Position numbers and translations under genes: made by a program
Notes under the pieces: generated by a model
Told to the model about the DNA's origin: nothing
Databases searched by the model: none
What the model saw: only the letters and a program-made list of their open reading frames with translations
NCBI RefSeq assembly: GCF_037811135.1
Contig: NZ_CP149130.1
Location: 1,050,501-1,114,500 of the forward strand
Direction: 5' to 3'
Source of the DNA: Aeromonas rivipollensis
GTDB lineage: Bacteria; Pseudomonadota; Gammaproteobacteria; Enterobacterales; Aeromonadaceae
Length of the DNA stretch: 64,000 nucleotides
In this document: positions 41,887-51,403 of the stretch, in pieces
Position numbering within the stretch: position 1 is the stretch's first letter
How the letters are laid out: every line of letters begins with the position of its first letter

Positions 41887-42654
41887 ATGAATACAACTAA
41901 CGCATTAGACCTCATCGCCCGTTTCGAGCAGGCCAGCGATGAACGCACCATAGTGGCGTTGCTGCGCCAGTTGACGGAACAGGCAGGCTTTGACTATTTC
42001 CGGTTGGCCCTATTGTTTCCCAGTACCATACAGCGCCCGGATGTCATCATCTTCAATGGTTGCCCCCAGACCTGGGTAGATGCGTATACCCAGGCAAATT
42101 TCTTTGCCATAGATCCCGTCGTGCAGCGTGGCATGGTGCAGAGCACGCCCATTCTGTGGGCCGAGCTCATGGCGCAGGGGACATGTGATGAGCAGAGCCT
42201 GGCAGTCATGACGCTGGCGCAGGAGGCAGGCCTGCGCGATGGCATCACCTTTCCCTGGCATGGTGCCAACGGGCATGTGGGTCTGCTCTCCCTGATCACA
42301 CGTGAACCTCGCAGCGAGCAGCAGTGGCTGGCGGCCGTGCCTTCACTGACCTGGTTGTCCATGCATATCTTCGAGGCCGTGGTACGGGTCTGTCTGGTGG
42401 GGTCGTCACCTCACGATGCCCTGAGCCTGCGTGAACTGGAAGTATGTCGCTGGGCGGCGGAGGGCAAGCAGGTGAGCGATATCGCCCAGATCCTGGGGAT
42501 CACCCCCCGTACGGTGACATTTCATCTGAACAATGTGGTGAGCAAGCTGGGGGCTAGCAGCAAGTGCCAGGCCATCTCCTGGGCGCTCAAGCAGGGGGTC
42601 GTCCGCTTGAATGTGGAGCTGGCGTCCGTTGCCAATGTGGATGAGCAGCAGTGA
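41887..42654 (+). CDS. LuxR-family solo regulator with AHL-binding domain
   Basis: 255 residues. The autoinducer domain reads FDYFRLALLFPSTIQRPDVIIFNGCPQTWVDAYTQANFFAIDPVV, with the Trp, Tyr, Asp-Pro and later Trp and Gly (GLRDGITFPWHG) that contact AHL in TraR/AhyR. The HTH is LSLRELEVCRWAAEGKQVSDIAQILGITPRTVTFHLNNVVSKLGAS. It aligns to AhyR over its whole length from the ATG at 41887; longer in-frame starts at 41845 and 41821 exist. No luxI synthase is nearby, so it is a solo, placed between the arsenic cluster and the T6SS module. Confidence 0.88.
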   Translation: MNTTNALDLIARFEQASDERTIVALLRQLTEQAGFDYFRLALLFPSTIQRPDVIIFNGCPQTWVDAYTQANFFAIDPVVQRGMVQSTPILWAELMAQGTCDEQSLAVMTLAQEAGLRDGITFPWHGANGHVGLLSLITREPRSEQQWLAAVPSLTWLSMHIFEAVVRVCLVGSSPHDALSLRELEVCRWAAEGKQVSDIAQILGITPRTVTFHLNNVVSKLGASSKCQAISWALKQGVVRLNVELASVANVDEQQ

Positions 42655-42819
42655 TCTCGTCCGCATGGCGCAACACATTGCTCAAAAAACGGAATATTAA
42701 ACTGGTCAGGCAATCATTGGTGGACGAAAACGTTGATAAACACAACTTATTGCGCTGGACATGCTTCGATATTGTCGCGGTGAGATGGTAACCTATTGAA
42801 ATTGCTCAATTAAAAAGAG

Positions 42820-42835
42820 TGGCATGGTCACTGCT
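42820..42835 (+). promoter_or_regulatory. Sigma-54 promoter of the T6SS module
   Basis: TGGCATGGTCACTGCT has GG and GC exactly 10 bases apart and matches the -24/-12 consensus TGGCAC-N5-TTGCT at most positions. It lies 51 bases before hcp. Vibrio and Aeromonas hcp operons are activated by RpoN with VasH. Confidence 0.72.
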
Positions 42836-42885
42836 AATGGTTTCGGTCGAGTGTCATTACCGTTCAACCCATCAGGAGCAAACTC

Positions 42886-43404
42886 ATGCCAACTCCATGT
42901 TATATCAGCATCGAAGGTAAAACCCAGGGCAACATCACCGCCGGTGCCTTCACCTCCGACTCCGTCGGCAACATCTTCGTGCAGGGTCATGAAGACGAGA
43001 TGCTGGTACAAGAGTTCCAGCACATCGTCACAGTCCCGACCGATCCGCAATCCGGTCAACCTGCGGGCCAGCGTGTCCACAAGCCGTTCAAATTCACCGT
43101 GGCCCTGAACAAGGCCGTACCGCTGATGTACAACTCCCTGGCCTCCGGCGAGATGCTGCCGAAAGTGACCCTGAAGTGGTACCGCACCTCGGTGGAGGGC
43201 AAGCAGGAGCACTTCTTCTCTACCGTGCTGACCGATGCCACCATCGTCGACATCGATTGCCAGATGCCCCACTGCCAGGATCCGGCGAAGTCTGACTTCA
43301 CCCAGCTGATCCAGGTCTCCATGGCCTATCGCAAGATCGACTGGGAACACACAGTGGCCGGCACCTCTGGCGCCGATGACTGGCGTGCCCCGATCGAGGC
43401 ATAA
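42886..43404 (+). CDS. hcp: Hcp, type VI secretion tube protein
   Basis: 172 residues, the usual length. MPTPCYISIEGKTQGNITAG and the ring motifs GNIFVQGHEDEMLVQEFQH, VHKPFKFTVALNKAVPLMYNSLASGEMLPKVTLKWYR are standard for Hcp, the hexameric ring protein of the T6SS inner tube. It is the first gene of an auxiliary module (hcp, vgrG, adaptor, effector, immunity); no sheath, baseplate or membrane-complex genes are in the window. TCAGGAGC lies upstream of the ATG. Confidence 0.97.
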   Translation: MPTPCYISIEGKTQGNITAGAFTSDSVGNIFVQGHEDEMLVQEFQHIVTVPTDPQSGQPAGQRVHKPFKFTVALNKAVPLMYNSLASGEMLPKVTLKWYRTSVEGKQEHFFSTVLTDATIVDIDCQMPHCQDPAKSDFTQLIQVSMAYRKIDWEHTVAGTSGADDWRAPIEA

Positions 43405-43494
43405 GCCCCGATTTTTTATCAACGTAATTCCTTTGTAGTGCCCCAGGGTTCTGGCGTCGTCAGTGTCAGCGGTCGCCAGACCCGTGCAAGCTTT

Positions 43495-43529
43495 CTCCGA
43501 CCCGTTCAACCGGATGTGGTCGGAGCTTT
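43495..43529 (+). terminator. Hairpin after T6SS hcp
   Basis: CTCCGACC (43495-43502) pairs with GGTCGGAG (43518-43525), followed by CTTTTG. It is probably a partial terminator that sets hcp mRNA above the downstream vgrG genes. Confidence 0.6.
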
Positions 43530-43574
43530 TGTGTTTTGCCATAAGGCCGCAAGGCGGCTTGATGGCAAAACACA
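43530..43574. repeat. Large inverted repeat (cruciform) between hcp and vgrG
   Basis: TGTGTTTTGCCAT (43530-43542) is the exact inverse of 43562-43574. The 19 bases between them hold a smaller GCCGC/GCGGC stem. It follows the hcp terminator. The rest of the 368-base gap to vgrG shows no gene I can support. Confidence 0.75.
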
Positions 43575-43772
43575 ACAGAGGCCGGTCTTGATGTGTCCCA
43601 CCATGGCATTGCTCGGTGACATAGGTGCCGACCACCAAGGGTTTCCCTTTCTCAGCTAGTTGTAGCCAGTCCTGATCTGCTCCTCGATGGCAAACCCGTC
43701 GCAATGGGAGCTTAGCCATCGCTTGCATGGTGATAGGCGCAAGCAGCGGACCGGCAGGATAAGGAGTCACTG

Positions 43773-45815
43773 ATGGCAGACAGCACAGGATTACAATTTA
43801 CCGTCAAGGTGGGGGCCCTGCCCGAGAGCACCTTCGTGGTGGCGGAGTTTGCCCTGGAAGAGGGGTTGAACCGGCCGTTCAACCTGCGCCTTGAGCTGGC
43901 AAGCCCCGAGCCCGATGTGGATTTCGGCGCCGTGCTGGACCAGCCCTGCGAGCTGCTGGTGTGGTACAACGGAGAGCTGCAACGGCGGGTGTGCGGGGTG
44001 GTGAGCGACATGGCGCAGGGGGACAGCGGCTTTCGGCGTACCCGCTACAGCCTTGAGGTTAAACCGGCGCTATGGCGGCTGTCCCTCCGCCAGAACTCCC
44101 GCATCTTCCAGGCGCAGAAGCCCGACGAAATCCTCAGTATCCTGCTGCAAGAGCACGGCATCACCGACTACGCCTTTGCGCTCAAGAATGAGCACGCCAA
44201 GCGGGAATACTGCGTCCAGTACCGGGAGACCGACCTCGACTTCGTCAATCGCCTCGCTGCCGAAGAGGGGCTCTTCTACTTCTTTGAGTTCGAGCAGGGC
44301 AAGCATCGCATCGTCTTTGCCGACGACGCGGCGGCCCTGACCGCCGGCCCCGAGCTCTTCTTCAACCTCGGCAACCGCTCCCTGGAACAGGGCCACTATG
44401 TGCGCCAGTTCCACTACCGGGAGGCGGTGCGCCCCTCGGATGTGGAGCTCAAAGACTACAGCTTCAAGACCCCGGCCTATGGGCTCTCCCACAAGAAGCT
44501 GGGGGCAGAGCTTGCGCACCAGCGCGATACCTACCAGCACTTCGACTACCCGGGCCGCTACAAGCTGGACCCGAGCGGCAAGGCCTTTGCCCAGCACCGG
44601 CTGGATGCCCTGCGCAATGACGCTGTCACCGGCAGTGGCAAGTCCAACAGCGCGGCCCTGCTGCCGGGCCAGACTTTTACCCTCAGCGAGCACCCGAACG
44701 GCAGCCTCAATGCCGACTGGCAAGTGGTGCGCATCAGCCACACCGGCTTGCAGCCCCAGGCGCTGGAAGAGGAGGGGGGCAGCGGCCCCACCGTTTACCA
44801 CAACGAATTTGGGGTGGTGAAAGCGAGCACGACCTGGCGGGCACGCATCGACAGCCCGGAGGCCCCTCACAAGCCGATGGTGGATGGCCCGCAAATCGCC
44901 ATCGTAGTGGGGCCGGAGGGGGAGGAGATTTACTGCGACGAGCACGGCCGGGTGAAGCTGCAATTCCCCTGGGACCGTTACGGCAGCTCCAACGAGCAGA
45001 GCTCCTGCTGGGTACGAGTGAGTCAGGGCTGGGCCGGCGGCCAGTACGGCATTATGGCCATCCCGCGCATCGGCCACGAGGTCATAGTGAGTTTCCTGGA
45101 AGGGGACCCGGACCAGCCCATCGTCACGGGGCGCACCTTCCACGCCACCAACCGGCCCCCCTACGAGTTGCCGGCCAACAAGACCCGCACAGTGCTGCGC
45201 ACCGAAACCCATCAGGGGGAGGGCTTCAACGAGCTGCGCTTCGAAGACCAGGCTGGCAAGGAAGAGATTTACATCCACGGTCAGAAAGACCTGAACGTAC
45301 TCATCGAAAACGACGCCGCCTGGCATATCAAGCACGACGAGCACAGGGACATCGACAATGAGCGGGTGACCCGCATCAAGGCCAACGACCACCTGATGGT
45401 GGAGGGGGAGAAGCGGGACCAGATCAAGGCGGACTACTCCCTCACCGTGGATGCCAGCATGCATCAGAAGCTCGGTCAATCCCTGCTGGTGGAGGCGGCC
45501 AGTGAAGTACACCACAAGGCGGGCATGAAGATAGTGATGGAAGCGGGCGCCGAGCTGACCCTGAAAGTGGGTGGCAGCTTTGTGAAGATTGATGCTGGTG
45601 GCGTGACCCTCAGTGGTGGCTCCATCAAGATGAACTCCGGCGGCAGCCCGGGCTCAGGCTCCGGCTGGGGTGGCCAGATGCCGATCCAGCCCGGCGCGGT
45701 TGAAGTGGTGGCGCCGCCGCCTCCCATGGACCCCGCACGTCAGATTGCGACGCTCAAGTCTGCCGAACCTGTGTGCGAGATCTGTGAGCAACTGGCCAGA
45801 CAGGTGAACCCGTAA
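43773..45815 (+). CDS. vgrG: VgrG, T6SS spike protein
   Basis: 680 residues. The gp27-like part ([20 protein letters not shown] to [28 protein letters not shown]) is followed by the gp5 OB-fold ([22 protein letters not shown]) and the beta-helical spike ([22 protein letters not shown]). It ends soon after, with no enzymatic extension, so the cargo is delivered through the DUF4123 adaptor encoded next. It overlaps the adaptor gene by one base. Confidence 0.97.
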   Translation: MADSTGLQFTVKVGALPESTFVVAEFALEEGLNRPFNLRLELASPEPDVDFGAVLDQPCELLVWYNGELQRRVCGVVSDMAQGDSGFRRTRYSLEVKPALWRLSLRQNSRIFQAQKPDEILSILLQEHGITDYAFALKNEHAKREYCVQYRETDLDFVNRLAAEEGLFYFFEFEQGKHRIVFADDAAALTAGPELFFNLGNRSLEQGHYVRQFHYREAVRPSDVELKDYSFKTPAYGLSHKKLGAELAHQRDTYQHFDYPGRYKLDPSGKAFAQHRLDALRNDAVTGSGKSNSAALLPGQTFTLSEHPNGSLNADWQVVRISHTGLQPQALEEEGGSGPTVYHNEFGVVKASTTWRARIDSPEAPHKPMVDGPQIAIVVGPEGEEIYCDEHGRVKLQFPWDRYGSSNEQSSCWVRVSQGWAGGQYGIMAIPRIGHEVIVSFLEGDPDQPIVTGRTFHATNRPPYELPANKTRTVLRTETHQGEGFNELRFEDQAGKEEIYIHGQKDLNVLIENDAAWHIKHDEHRDIDNERVTRIKANDHLMVEGEKRDQIKADYSLTVDASMHQKLGQSLLVEAASEVHHKAGMKIVMEAGAELTLKVGGSFVKIDAGGVTLSGGSIKMNSGGSPGSGSGWGGQMPIQPGAVEVVAPPPPMDPARQIATLKSAEPVCEICEQLARQVNP

Positions 45816-46672
45816 TGGTTTTGCCCGCGTTTGAGTTGGCCACAGGGGAGCACCTCTATCTGTTGCTCGATGGCGGGCAGATCCCCGAGCTTGAGCGGCA
45901 GCTGTTTGAGGTAACCGATAGCCCTGTTTATCAACCTATATATCTCTATGCACCTTGGGATGCCCTGCGAGAAGCCTCTCCTTGCTTGGTTGAGGCGTCA
46001 CCAGAGCTGCTTAACTGGTATTCCCACGGAGAAGATGAGTGGGGATATCTCCTTTCCTCTCGTCTCCCGTTATTACCACTCGCTGAGCGACTACGCCAAT
46101 TGATCGAGGTTGAAAGCCCCTATGGTAGTTGTATTTTGCTCAAGATGGCTCAACCCGATGGCATGTTCCGCTTACTGCTCGATGACGAGCCTTGGCTTTG
46201 GCAGGCTATTGAGCAGGTATGGATCCCTGTGCACAGGTTGCTGCGCCCAAACTCCTCGGCCGAATGGTGGAACAAAAAGGTTTCCACATTGGAACGGCCA
46301 GTTGGCAAGTTGCTACGTCTGAGTGACGCCCAGTGGGCACGTCTTGGAGAGGTAACCTGGTTGAACACCCTAAATGGTATCTGGCGCCATATGGAGAAAT
46401 GGTTCCCCGAACGTCTGGGTGAACAGCTTGATGCTCGTCAGTGGGTAGCAGAGTGGGCTGAATGGGGCTATGGCAAAGGGTTCGAAAGTACAAGGGACCT
46501 GCTGTTTTTCTTCAATGTACTGGGCTACCTCGGCATTACCTGGAAGGAGAGTGATGCTTATCCCGCCATCACGGCATTGATCATGCGTACTTCTTCACTC
46601 ACCCCCTCACAGAGAATTGAGCAAGCTGCCGAGCGCGCCGAAACACAACACAGAATGGGAACTGAGATATGA
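45815..46672 (+). CDS. DUF4123 T6SS effector adaptor/chaperone
   Basis: 285 residues. HLYLLLDGGQIPELERQLF and YQPIYLYAPWDALREASPCLVEASPELLNWY match the DUF4123 (Tap/TEC) family that loads a specific effector onto its cognate VgrG. It sits between vgrG and the effector gene, overlapping each by one and four bases. The base composition is lower in GC than vgrG, in line with exchange of the effector cassette. Confidence 0.92.
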   Translation: MVLPAFELATGEHLYLLLDGGQIPELERQLFEVTDSPVYQPIYLYAPWDALREASPCLVEASPELLNWYSHGEDEWGYLLSSRLPLLPLAERLRQLIEVESPYGSCILLKMAQPDGMFRLLLDDEPWLWQAIEQVWIPVHRLLRPNSSAEWWNKKVSTLERPVGKLLRLSDAQWARLGEVTWLNTLNGIWRHMEKWFPERLGEQLDARQWVAEWAEWGYGKGFESTRDLLFFFNVLGYLGITWKESDAYPAITALIMRTSSLTPSQRIEQAAERAETQHRMGTEI

Positions 46673-49600
46673 GTGCTAATCAAGACGCTGCAGCAGCAAG
46701 CAGTGCCAATGCTCAGGGAAGCACCAAGGCTTGCCCATTGAAGAAGAACAAGATTCAACTATTGCCGGTTCGTTATGCGTTGGTTGAACAGAAAACGACC
46801 CATCCGGCCATAGCCAGCAACCATGCTGCCAACATCAAGTACCGCCCCGTCGGGATCCGATTGATTGATGAGACGAGCTATCTCTACCTGATCCACAGCA
46901 AGCGTCCCGATATCATTCATGCCTATCAACTGGCGGAGAACGGAGTCGTTGCCAAGCTGGAGCAGAAAGGACTGGCATCCGCATGGGGCAAGGAGGCGTT
47001 TGTTTATCAGGAATCGGACTCCACCATAGTGGTCAGTCGCTCCGGTTCTGTGCAGGTGCTTTACAGTCGCACCAAGATCTCGCCCAAGTTGCAAGGTCAG
47101 TTGTTGAGATCCCCCAAGCTGCGTCAAAAGATGATGCAAACCTGCAAGGTGGGCAGTTTCGATTGTCAAAATGGGTCTCGACATCTGCTGCCGCCTGAGC
47201 AGCTTGAGAAGCACCTTGCAGAGGTACACCCGCAGCAAAGCACTCACGCCAAAACCGAGCAATGGTGTTGGTTGACCCAAATGCCAAAAACGCAAAGTGC
47301 TAGCGTATTGACCAGCAAAATACTGCCTACTTACCAGGGGGAGGCCGCCATCCTGCTGCTGGAGGATCCGATCGGTCTGATGACCGAGTTGGCCAGCGCC
47401 TATCAGGCGATGGTGGAGCAAGAAGAGCAGTGGATGGCCGAAGGTTATAACCGGGCGGATTACTTTGCTGCGGCTCAGTTGCTCCAGCTGATTGAAATGA
47501 GCGACGACCTCTTGTTGATGCAGTCGGCGGACAATCAAAAGTTGGCCGAGTACAGCAAGGCCCATCCCAATGCGTTGGAAAATCGCTATCGCGACTATTG
47601 GAAGGCCAAGCAGGACTATGAAGCCGCATTGGAGAAGGTGAATCGTCCCAGTGCCTCGCCATTTGGCGATAAAAAGACGTTCGAAGCCTACCGCTCCGAG
47701 TTGGCCAAGAACGACGTGATGGCAAAGAAAGCAGGCGTCTCCAGTCAAGAGCTAAAGGCGATGTTTGATCGCGCTGGTGAGCAGAAGCAAGACCTGCTCT
47801 ACGGCGAAAGCTGGATGGGCATGCGGATAGCACGAGGGATCCTGGAGCGTATTGATGAAGAGGCCATGCGCGCCTGGTACGGGCCGGCTCAGACCAAGGT
47901 CACCCATTGGCGGGAAACCTGTTTCCAGCTCGAAACCGACAGGGTTGCCATGTTGCCAGCGGCCTACACGGCCATTCCCGTCTATGACAAAGAGGTGCAG
48001 GAGCAGTTCAAACGTCGGCTGGAGTTGGAATATCACTGGTTGCTCGGTCTGGGGGACGATCCGGAACACAGGCAGAAAGTCAGTGCATTTTTCGCCACCC
48101 TGGGTGAGCAGAACACCCATCTCTGGGTCTCCAACGCCGACAATATCGCCACCGTTGAAGACTATGACGGGCTTGCAGGGGACATCAACAACGCGCTGGG
48201 GGTGAAGGACAGTACCAGTGCGCTGATCGATGGCCTGGCTGGCCTCAAGGAGTTTCAGGCGCAGATGGCAGGCATGCATCTCAAGCTCATAGACAGCGTC
48301 CCTGCTGAGTTGCAAGGCTCCATGAGCAGGCTGGCGTCGGAACTCGGCCGTCTGGCGATCCCCGAGCTGCAAAAAATGGCTGAACGGATACATGCGGCCC
48401 AGGGGCAGGCAGATAGCCTGCTGCGCCATGCCAGACCCGGCACCATTGCCATGCTGCTGGGTCAGGCGAAGAATGCGGCCGTCACCCTGGATATCGGCAC
48501 ACAGAGTGACGCCGGTTACACCCAGTGGCTGCAAAAAACCTTGGGCACGCTGGAGAAGCTGCGCGAACGGGCTGACTCTGCCACCCGCCAATACAACAAG
48601 GCGAGCAAGAGTACGCCCACCGACAGCAAGATCCGGGCTAGAGCCAATGCCGAGTGGGCCGCGGTGCAGCGTGAAAGTGCGGCGCTGCGCGAGCAGGTGT
48701 TTGCACACAGCCAACCGGTGGCCCGCCCCGGCGAGCTACACCCCGTATCCCATATCGTGATCAAGGCCAGCGGCGCGACCCTGACCGAGATAGAAGAGCA
48801 TTTGCGTGTAAGCCGCGCCGCCTTGCGCAACCAGGTGCTGTTTGGCAATGCGGCCAGACCCGCCTTGGGCGGGGCAACCCTCAGCGGCAGCCTGGGTCTG
48901 GTGGTGCTGATGGCCAACTGGTTTAACTTCGCCAAAACATCGGGGGATCTGACCCATAAGAGTGAAAATACAAGAGCGCAGAACTTTGACTTATGGTCTG
49001 CCGCCTTGGGGCTGGTGGGAGCAGCATTGGCACTTGGTGTCGAGGTTGTACGCACCTCCGCTTATTGCCGCTGGCTCAAGGAGGGGGCTGAGAGCAGCCT
49101 AAAGAATGCTGGCAAGGTAGTAACGTTAGGAACCACATGGGTTGCTGGTCTGGGCACTTTTTCTGCACTTTCGGATGGTTATAAGCAAGCCTCTCAGATA
49201 GCTCGTCATTGGCGCCGGGGGGAGTGGGAGCCCATGGTCGCCTCGGCGATAACCCTGAGCGGTGATGGTTTGCAGGCCTATGCCAGCGGCAAGATAGCAG
49301 TGGCTGGTACCCGCATGACCATGGCCGCCATCGCCGGGGAGATCAGCTGGCAGCGGGCCGCCGCCGTCACGCTGCGCTTTGCGGTGCGCTTCAATCCCTA
49401 TATGTGGCTGGCCAGCGCCCTGATCTTCGGCGGCGAACTGGCCTACAACTTCCTCAGCTCGGCCCCGCTGATGCGCTGGGTCAGCGAGTCCCGTTGGGGC
49501 AAACGCGGCATACTGCCATTTCTGCACGCCAATCAGGAGTGGGAGTACGACATTCAACTGCGCAAGTGGCAAGAGGTGATGCAGACCCCGCGCCTGAGGA

Positions 49601-50106
49601 TTAAGTACCACACCGAGACCAAGACGCAGCAGCGCTTGATGGTGGGCACCATCGTCGATGTGCCGGTACAGCAACGGGTGTTGACCCAGCTGCGTATCCT
49701 GCTGCCCATGACAGCCCCCGAGCAGGTTAAACTCGCCGTCCTGGTGAAGAGCGAAGGCAAGCTGGTCGATTTCACCGACCACTTTCGCCAGACCGCTCCT
49801 GTAGCTCAGGAGGGGTTGTACACCCGCCTCGACTTCGACTGGCCCCAGGATGATGTCAGCAGACGACGCATGGAGTGGCTGCATCTGGTGCTCTCGGTCA
49901 CTACGGCGGAGGACAACCAGTTGTTTGAGGAGCAGGGAGGGCTGCGCTTCTCCCTCAATCTGCAGCAGCTCCCGGGGCTGGAAGAGGCCAAGCTGGCCGG
50001 TGATGAGCCGGGCTGGAGCCAGGTGGAGGCACTCGACGAGGATGACTATTTCCCCCTGACCCGTGGCAAGATAGTGGCCCAACTGCAACCCCTGCTGAAC
50101 CGATAA
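46669..50106 (+). CDS. VasX/TseC-like pore-forming T6SS effector
   Basis: 1145 residues. The N-terminal segment ACPLKKNKIQLLPVRYALVE is the VasX signature, followed by a long helical region (about 240-640) and several hydrophobic helices in the C-terminal half (LSGSLGLVVLMANWF, LWSAALGLVGAALALGVEVV, VVTLGTTWVAGLGTFSALS, NPYMWLASALIFGGELAYNF), consistent with colicin-like membrane insertion. VasX of V. cholerae and TseC of A. dhakensis are dissipated-membrane toxins delivered with a DUF4123 adaptor. It overlaps the adaptor gene and is followed after 9 bases by a membrane protein, the probable immunity factor. Confidence 0.9.
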   Translation: MSANQDAAAASSANAQGSTKACPLKKNKIQLLPVRYALVEQKTTHPAIASNHAANIKYRPVGIRLIDETSYLYLIHSKRPDIIHAYQLAENGVVAKLEQKGLASAWGKEAFVYQESDSTIVVSRSGSVQVLYSRTKISPKLQGQLLRSPKLRQKMMQTCKVGSFDCQNGSRHLLPPEQLEKHLAEVHPQQSTHAKTEQWCWLTQMPKTQSASVLTSKILPTYQGEAAILLLEDPIGLMTELASAYQAMVEQEEQWMAEGYNRADYFAAAQLLQLIEMSDDLLLMQSADNQKLAEYSKAHPNALENRYRDYWKAKQDYEAALEKVNRPSASPFGDKKTFEAYRSELAKNDVMAKKAGVSSQELKAMFDRAGEQKQDLLYGESWMGMRIARGILERIDEEAMRAWYGPAQTKVTHWRETCFQLETDRVAMLPAAYTAIPVYDKEVQEQFKRRLELEYHWLLGLGDDPEHRQKVSAFFATLGEQNTHLWVSNADNIATVEDYDGLAGDINNALGVKDSTSALIDGLAGLKEFQAQMAGMHLKLIDSVPAELQGSMSRLASELGRLAIPELQKMAERIHAAQGQADSLLRHARPGTIAMLLGQAKNAAVTLDIGTQSDAGYTQWLQKTLGTLEKLRERADSATRQYNKASKSTPTDSKIRARANAEWAAVQRESAALREQVFAHSQPVARPGELHPVSHIVIKASGATLTEIEEHLRVSRAALRNQVLFGNAARPALGGATLSGSLGLVVLMANWFNFAKTSGDLTHKSENTRAQNFDLWSAALGLVGAALALGVEVVRTSAYCRWLKEGAESSLKNAGKVVTLGTTWVAGLGTFSALSDGYKQASQIARHWRRGEWEPMVASAITLSGDGLQAYASGKIAVAGTRMTMAAIAGEISWQRAAAVTLRFAVRFNPYMWLASALIFGGELAYNFLSSAPLMRWVSESRWGKRGILPFLHANQEWEYDIQLRKWQEVMQTPRLRIKYHTETKTQQRLMVGTIVDVPVQQRVLTQLRILLPMTAPEQVKLAVLVKSEGKLVDFTDHFRQTAPVAQEGLYTRLDFDWPQDDVSRRRMEWLHLVLSVTTAEDNQLFEEQGGLRFSLNLQQLPGLEEAKLAGDEPGWSQVEALDEDDYFPLTRGKIVAQLQPLLNR

Positions 50107-50115
50107 CGAGGATCT

Positions 50116-51258
50116 ATGAAACATTCCCCATTGCCGTTTTTTGCCGGCCAGCACCGCCAGGAGCGCCTCGGCGCCCGCACCGTATTCAGCCCTCTGCCGG
50201 TGATGACCAATGTACCGCCGATGCGCCGCACCGACTGGCTGACTAAAAAGTACCCCCATTATATCGAGCTGGGGGGGGCGGGCGGCTCTCTCTTTCAAAC
50301 CCAAATTCTGTATTCGTTCTGGGTGCTCGGTTTACTTATCTTCGCCGGAATGTTCTGGGGGCCGCCAGGATCTGGCATGAGTAATGGTCAGGGTTGGGCT
50401 GGCGTCTGGGCTGGCAACTATCAGGAGGTCTGGGTTGGACATAACCAGTGGGTGATGGAGTTTAGCTGGATGAATCTGCTGGGGGCCGTTCTGGGATTGG
50501 GGATGGGGCCGGGGTTTGCCTTGTTTTTGACATTAAAAATGTTGTGGGAGCATCAGCAGCAGCTGCGCCGGGTGTTGCCATTTCGCTTTCACCGCCAGCG
50601 CCGCGAGGTGATGCTGTCGCGCTGGGACAAGCGCACCAAGCGCACCGAAGTCCGGATTTTCCCTTGGGAAGAAATGTGCGCCATGGTGGGAGAGGGGTCA
50701 GCGGTCTCGGTGAGTGGTGTCATGACCATGGCGAGCCTGTTTTTCGGTATCAACTCGGACGAGCGACCCGGCCACTTCTGGTCCGGCATGAACGTCGGCA
50801 CCCTTAGCAAGGAGGTGGGGGCTAGCGAGTGGGAGATGATCCGCCGTTATATGGAAGAGGGGCCCGAGGCCATCGATGAGCCGGCTCCGGTCACCTTTGA
50901 CGGCATGATTGAGGAGTTCTGTCGGGAGCGGAAGATACCCCGCAGCGCCTTCTCCCCCTTGCGCAGGCTCTGGTGGGAACTGAACGGTACCCGCTTTGGC
51001 ATACTGCGCATCAATATCCAGAGCCGTTTGCAGCAGCGCTTTGCTGAGCGCTACTTCGCTGCCCATCCCGAGCTGGCAGCCTGGAGTGAGCCATTGCCAC
51101 CCGAACAGTGGGCCAAGCCGAGCGAACGGTTGACCCGTTGCAACCAGCTGCTGGCGGAACAATATGCCCAGGGCCGTAATATCTTCACCGTGGGTGACGT
51201 GCGCGAGTTGCTGGGGGAAGAGATAACCCCGGAAGCAGCTCAGGCGTTGACACCCTAG
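50116..51258 (+). CDS. Putative T6SS immunity protein (TsiV2/TsiC-like membrane protein)
   Basis: 380 residues with membrane helices LYSFWVLGLLIFAGMFWG (about 65-82), WMNLLGAVLGLGMGPGFALFLTL (about 115-137) and a weaker third segment (VSGVMTMASLFFGI). There are no enzymatic motifs. Position immediately after the VasX-like gene and its membrane topology fit an immunity protein that blocks the pore, as TsiV2 or TsiC do. Family match is by context, not sequence certainty. A strong terminator follows. Confidence 0.75.
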   Translation: MKHSPLPFFAGQHRQERLGARTVFSPLPVMTNVPPMRRTDWLTKKYPHYIELGGAGGSLFQTQILYSFWVLGLLIFAGMFWGPPGSGMSNGQGWAGVWAGNYQEVWVGHNQWVMEFSWMNLLGAVLGLGMGPGFALFLTLKMLWEHQQQLRRVLPFRFHRQRREVMLSRWDKRTKRTEVRIFPWEEMCAMVGEGSAVSVSGVMTMASLFFGINSDERPGHFWSGMNVGTLSKEVGASEWEMIRRYMEEGPEAIDEPAPVTFDGMIEEFCRERKIPRSAFSPLRRLWWELNGTRFGILRINIQSRLQQRFAERYFAAHPELAAWSEPLPPEQWAKPSERLTRCNQLLAEQYAQGRNIFTVGDVRELLGEEITPEAAQALTP

Positions 51259-51329
51259 ACAGCAAGAATGCGTGGTCTTGCAAGCGGGCAATCGGTGCCA
51301 GGGTTTGCCAGTCTGTGGTCTGCCCATAA

Positions 51330-51366
51330 CAGAGCCCCCCTTGCCAGTGGCAAGGGGGGCTCTGTC
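51330..51366 (+). terminator. Terminator of the T6SS module
   Basis: A 17-bp perfect stem (51330-51346 with 51350-51366), loop AGT, then CGTTCC. It lies between the immunity gene and the convergent DJ-1 family gene and may serve both. Confidence 0.75.
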
Positions 51367-51403
51367 GTTCCAAGGGGAATGCCTGGTGCGGTTATGGCAA
51401 GAC

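Noticed and set aside
43438..43659. 73-codon plus-strand frame between hcp and vgrG
   Set aside because: It crosses the terminator and cruciform, lacks a ribosome-binding site and has no recognisable sequence.
42793..43770. 325-codon minus-strand frame opposite T6SS hcp
   Set aside because: Mostly the shadow of hcp; its first 100 residues cover the hcp-vgrG gap but show no family motif.
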